Assembly (NCBI RefSeq): GCF_030687575.1
Contig: NZ_CP117439.1
Location: forward strand, 2,471,501-2,535,500
Length of the DNA stretch: 64,000 bases
Direction: 5' to 3'
Origin: Pseudomonas sp. FP2309
GTDB lineage: Bacteria; Pseudomonadota; Gammaproteobacteria; Pseudomonadales; Pseudomonadaceae
Both the position numbers and the translations under genes were made by a program. The notes beneath the pieces were generated by a model, which was not told the origin of the DNA, did no database searches, and saw only the letters and a program-made list of their open reading frames with translations. Shown in pieces: positions 1 through 7,574 of this stretch (positions are counted from its first letter, which is position 1; each line of letters begins with the position of its first letter).

Positions 1-70
1 TATTCAGAGGCTTCGCGCGCATGCAGCAAAGCCGTCCGCTATCGGCTGCAACATCGCGAGGTGCAAGGGC

Positions 71-1090
71 ATGAAAGGATTGAGAACGCTGTTGGCTGCT
101 TCTCTGACGACGCTGAGTCTGTCAGTCGCTTCGCTGCCGGCTGCGGCCGCACCGGCGCCGGTGCACTTTGCCGACCTGAACTGGGAAAGCGGCAGCCTGA
201 TCACCGAAATACTGCGGGTGATTGTCGAGAAGGGCTATGAACTGCCGACCGACACCTTGCCCGGTACTACCATCACCCTGGAAACCGCCCTGGCCAAAAA
301 TGATATCCAGGTGATCGGCGAAGAATGGGCAGGTCGCAGCCCCGTGTGGGTCAAGGCCGAGGCCGAAGGCAAAGTGGTGGGTCTGGGCGATACCGTCAAA
401 GGCGCGACCGAAGGCTGGTGGGTGCCGGAGTACGTGGTCAAGGGCGATCCCGTCAAAGGCATCAAACCCTTGGCGCCGGAGCTTAAAAGCGTGAAGGACC
501 TGGCCCGCTACAAGGACGTGTTCAAGGACCCGGAATCCCCTGGCAAGGGCCGCTTTCTCAACAGCCCCATCGGCTGGACCTCGGAGGTGGTGAACAAGCA
601 GAAGCTCAAAGCCTACGGCCTGGACGACAGCTACGTGAACTTTCGCAGCGGTTCGGGCGCGGCGCTGGATGCCGAAATCGCCTCGTCGATACGCCGTGGC
701 AAACCGGTGTTGTTCTACTACTGGTCCCCCACGCCTTTGATGGGGCGCTACAAACTGATCCAGTTGGAAGAGCCGCCGTTCGATGCCGAGGCCTGGAAGA
801 CGCTGACGGACGCGGATAACCCCGATCCGAAGCCGACGCGGTCGCTGGCATCCAAGTTGAGCATCGGCGTGTCGACGCCGTTCCAACAGGCGCATCCGCA
901 GATCGCGGCGTTTTTTGAGAAGGTCGAGTTTCCGATTGATCCGCTGAATAAGGCCCTGGCAAGCATGAGTGAGAACCACACAGCGCCACGGGAGGCGGCC
1001 CGGATGTTTATGAAAGCGCATCCAGAGGTGTGGAAGGCGTGGTTGACCGAGGATGTGGCGCAGAAGGTTGAAGCTGGGTTAAGTCAGTAA
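71..1090 (+). CDS. ABC transporter substrate-binding protein, glycine betaine/OpuAC type
   Basis: 339 aa. An N-terminal signal peptide (basic start, hydrophobic core, Ala-rich cleavage region near residues 24-27) indicates a periplasmic protein. The mature part has the features of the OpuAC/ProX family of quaternary-amine binding proteins: an early FADLNWESG segment, aromatic-rich stretches (GWWVPEY, FYYWSPTP) of the kind that form the ligand cage, and a conserved C-terminal helix region. Family role is to deliver glycine betaine, choline or carnitine-like compounds to a membrane permease. No permease or ATPase gene follows; the next gene is unrelated, so partners may lie left of the window or the protein may be an orphan receptor. 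The start at 71 is preceded by a weak GAGG/AGGG. Ligand unknown. Confidence 0.85.
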   Translation: MKGLRTLLAASLTTLSLSVASLPAAAAPAPVHFADLNWESGSLITEILRVIVEKGYELPTDTLPGTTITLETALAKNDIQVIGEEWAGRSPVWVKAEAEGKVVGLGDTVKGATEGWWVPEYVVKGDPVKGIKPLAPELKSVKDLARYKDVFKDPESPGKGRFLNSPIGWTSEVVNKQKLKAYGLDDSYVNFRSGSGAALDAEIASSIRRGKPVLFYYWSPTPLMGRYKLIQLEEPPFDAEAWKTLTDADNPDPKPTRSLASKLSIGVSTPFQQAHPQIAAFFEKVEFPIDPLNKALASMSENHTAPREAARMFMKAHPEVWKAWLTEDVAQKVEAGLSQ

Positions 1091-1094
1091 AGCG

Positions 1095-1132
1095 TGCACC
1101 GCGTGTGTGGGCTGGCCCACGTACGCGGTGCA
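1095..1132. repeat. 38-nt near-perfect palindrome after the binding-protein gene
   Basis: The arms TGCACCGCGT and ACGCGGTGCA are perfectly complementary and enclose a second perfect stem, GTGGGC-TG-GCCCAC. Together 16 of 18 positions pair in one long hairpin. It starts 4 nt after the stop codon. There is no T-tract, so it is either a transcript-stabilising 3' hairpin or a factor-dependent terminator element. Confidence 0.6.
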
Positions 1133-1251
1133 TTTGAGCATTGAAACGGGCGATTTGCATGAGGAACACTTTGCTGTCAGCCGCCGACGAAATGCCTGCA
1201 ATAAATCTCCTGGCGACTATGCTGAGTCGCACCTTCTGAGGGAGACCCGCC

Positions 1252-1689
1252 ATGAGCTTTGTCATCGCACGATGGATCGTCGGCGTTTTCACCTGCATCA
1301 GCATGGTGCACCTGTACTGGGCGGCTGGCGGCAAACTCGGCAGCCTCGCCGCCATCCCCCAACTTCCCGGCGAATTCGCCAGCGGGCCTCGCCCGGCGTT
1401 CAAACCCTCGGCGCTGGGCACCTTTTTAGTGGCCATGGGGTTGGTGGCGATTGCCGTGCTCGTGTGTCTGCGGGCTGGCCTGTATTTCTCGCCGGTGTCC
1501 CATGGGGCTTTGCAATGGGGCATCAGTGCGATTGCGTTGGTGATGTTCGCCAGGGCGATTGGGGATTCGGAATTGGTGGGGTTTTTCAAGAAGGTAGGCG
1601 GATCTCGGTTTGCGCGGCTGGATACCTGGTTTTATTCGCCGTTGTGTTTGGTCTTGGGGGCGGGGTTGTTGGTGGTGGCATGGAGTTGA
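1252..1689 (+). CDS. DUF3995 family integral membrane protein
   Basis: 145 aa with about four hydrophobic helices (roughly residues 3-25, 58-80, 87-105 and 125-144). The N-terminal pattern, hydrophobic helix followed by H-L-Y-W-A-x-G-G, is the DUF3995 signature as I recognise it. Function is unknown for the family. A good ribosome-binding site (GAGGGAGA) precedes the ATG. It stands alone: the upstream hairpin and the 266-bp gap downstream separate it from its neighbours. Third-position G runs near the 3' end make the region G-rich, but the reading frame is intact. Confidence 0.7.
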   Translation: MSFVIARWIVGVFTCISMVHLYWAAGGKLGSLAAIPQLPGEFASGPRPAFKPSALGTFLVAMGLVAIAVLVCLRAGLYFSPVSHGALQWGISAIALVMFARAIGDSELVGFFKKVGGSRFARLDTWFYSPLCLVLGAGLLVVAWS

Positions 1690-1955
1690 GGGGCTGATCG
1701 CTCGGTAAAGGGCAAGGCGTCGACGCGCTGCCGCAGCCAAAAGCGTCAGGATGAACGGTTGGCAACATCACAGAGGGCTGACCAACAAAGGGACAGAACC
1801 GCGCTAGCCCAGCTCAATGGGCTACACGAAAACACGACACGACTGATTGCAGCGCGTGCCAAGCAACGCGCTCAAATAAAAATCGATCTCATTCTTGCCC
1901 GATTTTCCGACTTGGCCGTCATGGTTAATAGAACCTCCCTTACGCAGGATTTCCC

Positions 1956-4457
1956 ATGTCGCGCCTTGCTCGTCCCTTGCATCCACTGGCCCTGTCGGTG
2001 GCGATGGCGTTTGCCGCCTTGCCGTTGCTGAATGTCCAGACTTCCTTTGCCGCACAAAGCAGCAGCGCCTTGCGCAGCTTCCAGGTCCCGGCCGGTGACT
2101 TGAGCCAGGCGCTCAATAGCCTGGCCGAACAGGCGGGGCTGGTGTTGGCATTTGATGCAAGCTTGACTCGGGGCAAGCGCAGCAGTGGCTTGAGCGGGCA
2201 ATACAACATTGACGCGGCCCTGAACCAACTGCTGGCCGGCAGCGGCCTGCAAGCCTTGAAGATCTCCGCCGACCGCTACCGCCTCAAGGCCCTCCCGGAT
2301 AACGGTGGCGCCATGGAGTTGCAGGTCACCACCATCAGCGGCGCGTACCAGGCCGAGAGCCCTGTCGGGCCGGTGTCCGGTTATGTGGCGACGCGCAGTT
2401 TGTCGGGCACCAAGACCGACACCGCGTTGATCGAAACGCCGCAGTCGATCTCCATTGTGACCAAAGACCAGATGCGCGCGCAGAACGCCCAAAGCCTCAA
2501 TCAGATCCTGCGCTACAGCGCCGCCGTGGTCCCGGAAACCCGTGGCGCCACAGCTTCGCGTCTGGACCAGTTGACCATCCGTGGCTTCTCGCCGGCCACC
2601 TATCTGGACGGCCTGCGTATGCCGTCAAGCCGTGACGCCTTGCCGCAAAAAGACGCCTTCGACCTGGAGCGCGTGGAGGTGCTGCGCGGCCCGGCGTCGG
2701 TGCTGTATGGGCAGGGCACGCCGAGCGGAGTGATCAACATGGTCACCAAGCGTCCATTGGACACGCCGTTTCATGAAGTGGGCGTCGAATACGGCACCTT
2801 CAACAAAAAGCGCACTACCTTCGACTTGAGCGGGCCGCTTGACGATCAGGGCGTGTATGCCTATCGGGTCGCGGGCCTGTTCGATGACGCCGACGGCCAG
2901 GTGGAACACACCGAGACCCGTCGCCAGTCGCTGTCCTCCGCGTTCACCTGGCGTCCGAACGACGCCACGTCGCTGACGTTGCTCGGGCACTTTCAGAAGG
3001 ATCCCAAGGGCGCGTCCTACGGTTCGATGCCGGCCTGGGGCTCGGTGTTGCACAGCCCCACCGGGCGCAGCATCGACGTGGATTTCTACGACGGCGAAAA
3101 GAATTTCGAGAAGAGTGATCGCGAGCACTACTCCCTCGGCTATGCCTTCGAGCACCATTTCGATGAGGTGTGGACCGTGCGCCAGAACGCGCGCTATCTG
3201 CGCAGTGAGGGGCAGTACCGCAGCCTCTACAGCAACTATTTGATGGCCGATTACCGGACCATTCGCCGTTCGACCATCGCCACCGATGTGGACATGGACG
3301 CCTACACCCTCGACAACCAGGTGCAGGCCAAATTCGACACCGGCCCGTTGCAGCACACCGTGTTAATGGGCCTCGATTATCAGAACACCAGCACCGATAC
3401 GCTGTCAGGGTCAGGCACCTATACGGCGGGGCCGACCCTGGACATTTTCAATCCCGTCTACGGTGCCGCCGTGCCGGTACCGGCGTACACCACCGATGGC
3501 ACCTCGCGCAGCGAGCAGACCGGCGTCTACCTGCAAGAGCAGATGAAGTGGGACAAGTGGGTGCTGCTGTTGGGCGGTCGTTATGACTGGGCCAGCACTG
3601 ACAGCACCACCAAGACCCTGAGCACCGGGAGCAAGAGCCAATCCTCCCTGGACAGCAAAGCCTTCACCGGCCGTATTGGCCTGGTCTACCTGTTTGATAA
3701 CGGCTTGGCGCCGTATGCCAGCTATTCGGAGTCCTTCAACCCGCAATCGGGCACCGGCTATGGCGGCGCGGTGTTCAAGCCGACCGAAGGCAAGCAGTAC
3801 GAAGTCGGCATCAAGTATCAGCCCCCTGGCAGCAATAGCTTTATCACGGCGGCGATCTTCGACCTGCGCCAGACCAATGTGTTGACCACTGATCCCGATC
3901 CTACCCACCTATGCGGTACCGGCCGCTGCCAGAGCCAGGACGGCGAAGTACAGTCCCGTGGTTTTGAGCTGGAAGGCAAAGCCAGCCTCAACGACAACCT
4001 GGATATCACGGCGGCCTACGCTTACCTGGACAACCGCATCAGCAAGTCCAACAACACGGTGCGCTATGCCCCCATCAGCGATATCGGTGTAGGTCCGGCC
4101 ATCAACGCCGAGGGCACCACGACCTACGCGGTACCGCGCCACACGGCGTCTGCGTGGGCCGACTACACCTTCCACGACGGCACGCTCAAAGGCTTTGGTG
4201 CCGGCGCCGGTGCACGTTATGTCGGTTCTTCCTGGGGCGATACGGCCAACACGCTGAAGGTGCCGGGTTACACCCTGTTCGATGCGGCGGTGCACTACGA
4301 CATCAAGCATCTGCTAAACCCCCAGGACAACCTGCGCCTGGCGCTGAACGCCACTAACCTGGCGAACAAAGAATACGTGGCCTCGTGCTACTCGTACTCC
4401 TGGTGCTGGTATGGCTCGCAACGCACGGTGCAGGCGAGTGCGACGTACCAGTGGTAA
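1956..4457 (+). CDS. TonB-dependent siderophore receptor with N-terminal STN signalling domain
   Basis: 833 aa outer-membrane receptor. A signal peptide (about residues 1-33) is followed by an STN (secretin/TonB N-terminus) domain at about 40-100 (FQVPAGDLSQAL, then a DAALNQLLAGSGL repeat unit). A plug domain at about 125-240 contains the ETPQSISIV TonB-box/plug start and the VEVLRGPASVLYGQG motif. A long beta-barrel ends in a C-terminal Trp (TYQW), as expected for BamA-dependent insertion. This is the FpvA/FoxA/FecA-type architecture, in which ligand binding is relayed through STN to an anti-sigma factor. No FecI/FecR-type pair adjoins it, so the partner must be elsewhere. AGGA precedes the ATG by 6 nt. 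Whether the substrate is self-made or a foreign siderophore cannot be read from sequence. Confidence 0.93.
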   Translation: MSRLARPLHPLALSVAMAFAALPLLNVQTSFAAQSSSALRSFQVPAGDLSQALNSLAEQAGLVLAFDASLTRGKRSSGLSGQYNIDAALNQLLAGSGLQALKISADRYRLKALPDNGGAMELQVTTISGAYQAESPVGPVSGYVATRSLSGTKTDTALIETPQSISIVTKDQMRAQNAQSLNQILRYSAAVVPETRGATASRLDQLTIRGFSPATYLDGLRMPSSRDALPQKDAFDLERVEVLRGPASVLYGQGTPSGVINMVTKRPLDTPFHEVGVEYGTFNKKRTTFDLSGPLDDQGVYAYRVAGLFDDADGQVEHTETRRQSLSSAFTWRPNDATSLTLLGHFQKDPKGASYGSMPAWGSVLHSPTGRSIDVDFYDGEKNFEKSDREHYSLGYAFEHHFDEVWTVRQNARYLRSEGQYRSLYSNYLMADYRTIRRSTIATDVDMDAYTLDNQVQAKFDTGPLQHTVLMGLDYQNTSTDTLSGSGTYTAGPTLDIFNPVYGAAVPVPAYTTDGTSRSEQTGVYLQEQMKWDKWVLLLGGRYDWASTDSTTKTLSTGSKSQSSLDSKAFTGRIGLVYLFDNGLAPYASYSESFNPQSGTGYGGAVFKPTEGKQYEVGIKYQPPGSNSFITAAIFDLRQTNVLTTDPDPTHLCGTGRCQSQDGEVQSRGFELEGKASLNDNLDITAAYAYLDNRISKSNNTVRYAPISDIGVGPAINAEGTTTYAVPRHTASAWADYTFHDGTLKGFGAGAGARYVGSSWGDTANTLKVPGYTLFDAAVHYDIKHLLNPQDNLRLALNATNLANKEYVASCYSYSWCWYGSQRTVQASATYQW

Positions 4458-4544
4458 CCGTAGGGAGTGATAAGGCAATTTAATGGCCCCTTTGTAACAA
4501 AATCCTCGCCAGAATCGCGTTTATTTTCAGGTGGTTAGGTGAGG

Positions 4545-4880
4545 ATGCAAATGCGCACTGTTGGAATCATGCTGATCGCCTGCTCCCTGGCCGGCGGCGC
4601 GGCTGCCGTGCAGGCACGGGAGTTGCGCGACGGTGACAAGTACATGTGCAGTTGGGGTGCCGGTACTGCCGCCAGGGCCCAGGAACTCAAGCTGTCGGGC
4701 GTGTCGTTGTACGCCGCGCGGCAGAAGATCCAGACCATCAAGTTCAACAAATCGTGGATGCGCATGATGGCCATGGGCATCACCGAGCAGACCTACGACA
4801 GCCGTTCACGACTCAAACCCGAGGCGATCCGCCAGAGTTTCTATCAGGACTGCGTGCGCTATAAAGTGGCGCGTAAATAG
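4545..4880 (+). CDS. small exported protein of unknown function
   Basis: 111 aa. A short signal peptide (hydrophobic residues about 5-20, ending near AVQA-R) predicts export to the periplasm. The mature part is basic and has a pair of conserved-looking cysteines (in YMCSW and QDCVRY) that could form one disulfide. An ATG two codons further in and a GTG at 4539 are alternative starts; AGGTGAGG supports 4545 or 4551. It is followed by an AT-rich intergenic region with several inverted repeats. I do not recognise the family. Confidence 0.6.
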   Translation: MQMRTVGIMLIACSLAGGAAAVQARELRDGDKYMCSWGAGTAARAQELKLSGVSLYAARQKIQTIKFNKSWMRMMAMGITEQTYDSRSRLKPEAIRQSFYQDCVRYKVARK

Positions 4881-4907
4881 CGCTTGGTTGTATTCAATAT
4901 CCCTTAT

Positions 4908-4957
4908 TTATAAGTGGGCATATAACAGCGAGTCGCACCAAAAAGTGGCACTTATAA
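4908..4957. repeat. 9-bp inverted repeat in the AT-rich intergenic region
   Basis: TTATAAGTG (4908-4916) and CACTTATAA (4949-4957) are perfect complements separated by 32 nt. A second perfect hairpin, TTTTAATCC/GGATTAAAA, lies at 5005-5029. Both are in the 373-bp gene-free stretch 4881-5253, which also holds the candidate sRNA. They could be regulator half-sites or transcript hairpins; neither has a following T-tract. Confidence 0.5.
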
Positions 4958-5034
4958 CCGTCTCGACCTTAAAAAACATGTGGTTATTGAAGGACTTACG
5001 GCCCTTTTAATCCGACGAAAGGATTAAAATAATC

Positions 5035-5063
5035 TTGTTACAGATTTTGACACTGGTTAATAT
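5035..5063 (+). promoter_or_regulatory. candidate sigma-70 promoter
   Basis: TTGTTA (-35) and TAATAT (-10) are separated by exactly 17 nt. Transcription would start near 5070, about 30 nt upstream of the strong terminator hairpin, in a region with no open reading frame on this strand. Confidence 0.45.
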
Positions 5064-5069
5064 AGCCCG

Positions 5070-5138
5070 GCGTTCACCTCCCACGGTTTATGCATTTTTA
5101 AATCCCAAGTTTCCATCAGCTACTTGGGATTTTTTTTG
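5070..5138 (+). ncRNA. candidate small RNA, about 70 nt, C-rich seed plus terminator stem
   Basis: A predicted transcript from the promoter at 5035-5063 would run to the terminator at 5101-5138. Its 5' part is unstructured and carries CACCTCCCACGG, complementary to Shine-Dalgarno sequences (GGGAGG). It is followed by an A/U-rich stretch and a 10-bp stem with eight T residues, the layout of short Hfq-dependent sRNAs. No reading frame of note exists on this strand and the next gene is on the opposite strand. I do not recognise it as RsmY/Z, PrrF, CrcZ or PhrS. It is inferred from sequence signals only. Confidence 0.4.
5101..5138 (+). terminator. rho-independent terminator
   Basis: A perfect 10-bp stem, AATCCCAAGT with ACTTGGGATT, has an 11-nt loop and is followed by eight T residues. 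No coding sequence ends nearby (the closest stop is at 4880), which is why an independent short transcript is suspected. Confidence 0.85.
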
Positions 5139-5253
5139 CCCGCGATTTGACCTTCGCCGCTGAGGGCCTGGACAGCATCCGTTGCATCTCAAGCCCAGTT
5201 GGCGAATCGCGCAACCAATTCAACGCCATGTGCCGGGGCTGCGCGGCGCTCGG

Positions 5254-5394
5254 TCAGCCGTTGACGGTGTGGGTTGGCGCATCGGTCGCGCCGTAATAGC
5301 GCCAGCAGCAATGTCGGTGTTCGGGCACGATCACACAGCCGCTGAGGCTGGCGATCAACAGGGCGGCAACCCAGAGGGACAGGCGACGGGACAT
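5254..5394 (-). CDS. 46-aa lipoprotein of unknown function
   Basis: The protein begins MSRRLSLW, continues through a hydrophobic helix and reaches a lipobox (LSGC, Cys at about residue 19), so it should be a lipid-anchored envelope protein. The mature part is only about 28 residues and contains a CCWRYY cluster. The start is fixed by AGAGGAAA 5 nt upstream of the ATG. It is divergent from the WXXGXW-repeat gene, and its promoter probably lies in 5395-5616. Family not recognised. Confidence 0.55.
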   Translation of the reverse strand: MSRRLSLWVAALLIASLSGCVIVPEHRHCCWRYYGATDAPTHTVNG

Positions 5395-5446
5395 GGTATT
5401 TCCTCTTAGTGTGTGCGACGTCACTCCTTGAACGCGGCCCCTGGGT

Positions 5447-5562
5447 AAATCCGTCGCGATCCTTTCAAACCTTTCATCAAGTCGCGCCAACAGCTACGCA
5501 ATACTGGCCTCGACCCCCTCCTGAAAAAAACCAAATGCCGTCGCGACGGATTTTCCGTCGCG
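5447..5562. repeat. repeated CCGTCGCG motifs, including a 13-bp inverted repeat
   Basis: AAATCCGTCGCGA (5447-5459) is exactly inverted at 5541-5553 (TCGCGACGGATTT). The core CCGTCGCG occurs three times (5451, 5538, 5555), and the middle copy forms the perfect palindrome CCGTCGCGACGG. The region separates the divergent lipoprotein gene and the WXXGXW gene that heads the ECF sigma unit, so these may be operator sites. Confidence 0.5.
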
Positions 5563-5616
5563 TGCCGTTCAACCCATCAACAGCGTGCATGGGTGCACGC
5601 CGATGAAGGAGTTGCC

Positions 5617-5916
5617 ATGAGACTGCGCTATGCCTTGCTTGCTCCGCTGGCCTTTGCAGCGTTTGTCAGCACCCCGACGTTTGCCCAGACCGAAATCATC
5701 ATCCGCCAGGCGCCTCCGCCGCCGCGGGTGGAAATGGTCCCGGTCGAACGGCCCGGCTACGCCTGGGACCAAGGCCATTGGCGCTGGGAAGGGCGCGGTT
5801 ATGGCTGGGTGCCTGGCCACTGGCAGCCGGTGCGGCGCAACGCGCGTTGGGAGCCGGGTCACTGGGAAGCCCATGGCCCCAACTGGTACTGGCGTGAAGG
5901 GCATTGGATCCGCTGA
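5617..5916 (+). CDS. exported WXXGXW-repeat protein
   Basis: 99 aa. The signal peptide (residues about 1-23, cleavage after TFAQ or FAQ) is followed by a Pro-rich linker and tandem aromatic units (GYAWDQGHW, GYGWVPGHW, ARWEPGHW, NWYWREGHW), the WXXGXW/YXWGXW repeat family of small periplasmic or surface proteins. The family has no firm biochemical function. ATG at 5617 has GAAGGAG 7 nt upstream and is preferred over an upstream in-frame ATG. It ends 18 bp before the sigma factor gene and is probably co-transcribed with it, so it may be a target or accessory of that system. Confidence 0.7.
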   Translation: MRLRYALLAPLAFAAFVSTPTFAQTEIIIRQAPPPPRVEMVPVERPGYAWDQGHWRWEGRGYGWVPGHWQPVRRNARWEPGHWEAHGPNWYWREGHWIR

Positions 5917-5934
5917 TTTTTTGGAATCGCTCGA

Positions 5935-6513
5935 TTGAAAGACACTGATCCGGACGTTGAGCTGCTGGCGCGCATCGGCAACAACGAACCTGCCGCCGTT
6001 AATGAAATGGTGGCGCGCAAGCTGCCGCGTTTGCTTGCGCTCGCCAGTCGCCTGCTGGGCGACGCCGACGAGGCCAGGGATGTGGCACAGGAAAGCTTCC
6101 TGCGCATCTGGCGTCACGCCGCCAATTGGCGCAGCGGCGAAGCGCGCTTCGACACTTGGTTGCACCGAGTGGCGCTCAACCTGTGCCACGACCGTTTACG
6201 CCGGCGTAAAGAGCGCCCTTTGGACGATAACGCTGTGCTTGAACTGGCGGACACTGCGCCCTCAGCCGATGAAACGCTCGAAGCCGCCGAACGCAGCGCA
6301 CGCATGGCCGCTGCGTTGGCGGCACTGCCCGAGCGCCAGCGCGAAGCCATTGTGTTGCAGTACTACCAGGAGCTGTCGAACATTGACGCCGCGGCCCTGA
6401 TGAATATCAGCGTCGAGGCACTGGAGAGCCTGCTGTCGCGGGCCCGACGCCAATTGCGCAACAGACTTGCCGACACACCCGGGCTTGCCCGCCCAGGAAG
6501 GGGAACACCATGA
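5935..6513 (+). CDS. ECF RNA polymerase sigma factor (CnrH-like context)
   Basis: 192 aa. Sigma region 2 lies at about 25-95 (ARDVAQESFLRIWRHA, then RFDTWLHRVALNLCHDRLRRR) and region 4 at about 125-180 (LPERQREAIVLQYYQELSNIDAA, with the helix-turn-helix VEALESLLSRARRQL). It would direct RNA polymerase to a small regulon in response to an envelope signal. The start is TTG, with GGAA upstream. Its stop overlaps the next ATG (ATGA). Gene order sigma, membrane anti-sigma, periplasmic sensor matches Cnr-type metal-response systems. Inducer unknown. Confidence 0.88.
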   Translation: MKDTDPDVELLARIGNNEPAAVNEMVARKLPRLLALASRLLGDADEARDVAQESFLRIWRHAANWRSGEARFDTWLHRVALNLCHDRLRRRKERPLDDNAVLELADTAPSADETLEAAERSARMAAALAALPERQREAIVLQYYQELSNIDAAALMNISVEALESLLSRARRQLRNRLADTPGLARPGRGTP

Positions 6514-6941
6514 CACCCGAACGCTTTGCCTGCCTGGCCGATGCCTACGGCGCCGATCTGCGACGTTGGCCCGTCGCCGAGCGCGGTGCGGCCCAGGCCT
6601 TGTTGGACGCCGGCCACCCCCAGGCGCGGGAGGCCCTGGCGCAGGCGGGGTGGCTCGATGCGCAACTGGACAGCCATCAAGCGCCCTTCGCCGACCCGGC
6701 ACTGGCGCGGCAGATTCGCCGGTCAGCGCCCTTGCGCCGCTCGTTTTGGTCGCGCTATGCCAACTGGTTATCGCCGGTCGGTCTGGTGGGCGTGGGTATT
6801 GCCGGTGTCGTCACGGGCATGTTGGTGATGTCCCTGAACATGCCGTTGCCGAGCGCGTTGTCCGAGGGGCTGCCCAGTGTCTTCGATCAGGGCGATGCGC
6901 AGGTCGTATTCAGTGTCAATGCAGAGGAAGCCGAACAATGA
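6510..6941 (+). CDS. probable membrane-spanning anti-sigma factor
   Basis: 143 aa. A cytoplasmic N-terminal half (residues 1-80, which would bind the sigma factor) is followed by a single transmembrane helix at about 88-110 and a short periplasmic tail. It has no zinc-binding anti-sigma motif that I can see. The assignment rests on topology and on position: its start codon overlaps the sigma factor stop and its stop overlaps the sensor start, so the three are translationally coupled. Its role is therefore inferred as the CnrY-like inhibitor. Confidence 0.68.
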   Translation: MTPERFACLADAYGADLRRWPVAERGAAQALLDAGHPQAREALAQAGWLDAQLDSHQAPFADPALARQIRRSAPLRRSFWSRYANWLSPVGLVGVGIAGVVTGMLVMSLNMPLPSALSEGLPSVFDQGDAQVVFSVNAEEAEQ

Positions 6942-7420
6942 CCACCAGACCCCTCAAACCGTGGCTGTTGGTATCGGTGTTGCTCAACGTGTTTTTAATC
7001 GGCGGGGTAGGCGGTGGCCTTTATCACTGGAAGGCCAATACGCCAACGGCTGAAGCGGTGGTCAACCAGCACGGGCTGCGCCAGGCCATGTTCAAGCTGC
7101 CGCCGGAGCGGCGCCGCGAGTTGCGCCAACTGCTGCGGCATAACCGCGCCGACAGCCAGCCGCTGGTAATGGCGGGGCGTGAGGCGCGCATGGGCGTGAT
7201 CAGACAACTGCAGGCGCCGACCCTGGACCGCGACGTGCTGGTGGCCGAACTGGCCAAGGCGCGCGAGGCGGACGCGGCGCTCAGGGCTTTGGTGGATTCG
7301 ACGTTGGCGCAGTTTGCCAGCGGCTTGCCCTGGGATGAGCGGCAAAAACTGGTGGAGGCGTTGTACGTGCGCGGGCCGGCGAAAGGCAAAGCCGGGCCGG
7401 CGCGTGAAACGGCGCATTGA
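6938..7420 (+). CDS. periplasmic heavy-metal-sensor family protein (CnrX/Spy-like)
   Basis: 160 aa, with an N-terminal signal-anchor helix (residues about 9-29) and a helical periplasmic domain with the LPPERRRELRQLLRH segment typical of the CpxP/Spy/CnrX fold (heavy-metal resistance, metal-sensor family). Family members sense Ni/Co/Zn or misfolded protein and control an ECF sigma factor. The ATG overlaps the previous stop (ATGA). The domain has few His/Met/Cys residues in recognisable metal sites, so the signal may not be a metal. The reading frame continues far upstream, but the coupled ATG at 6938 is the sensible start. Confidence 0.75.
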   Translation: MTTRPLKPWLLVSVLLNVFLIGGVGGGLYHWKANTPTAEAVVNQHGLRQAMFKLPPERRRELRQLLRHNRADSQPLVMAGREARMGVIRQLQAPTLDRDVLVAELAKAREADAALRALVDSTLAQFASGLPWDERQKLVEALYVRGPAKGKAGPARETAH

Positions 7421-7503
7421 GCGGCGAAAATCCCCCAGCGCCGAACTCGGCACGGCACGTGTGGCGAGGGCTCAGGGTTAATCCCCCAGCTCTGTGGTCG
7501 GGA

Positions 7504-7517
7504 TTGATCCAGGACAA
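7504..7517 (+). promoter_or_regulatory. candidate Anr/Dnr (FNR-type) box
   Basis: TTGAT-CCAG-GACAA matches TTGAT-N4-ATCAA at 8 of 10 positions, with a perfect left half. It lies 57 bp upstream of the NnrS start and would place the whole downstream operon under oxygen or nitric-oxide control, which fits every gene function in it. Confidence 0.5.
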
Positions 7518-7574
7518 GAACCGCGGGCTGCCATAGGCACACACTCTGCGCAACGTTGAGTGAGGAGCCATGGC

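Noticed and set aside
1876..1897. Possible Fur box upstream of the TonB receptor
   Set aside because: Only about half of the 19-bp consensus positions match, so it is no better than chance in an AT-rich stretch.
7457..7497. Possible partial REP element (GTGTGGCGAGGG) upstream of nnrS
   Set aside because: Only one arm resembles the common Pseudomonas REP; the pairing arm is too degenerate.
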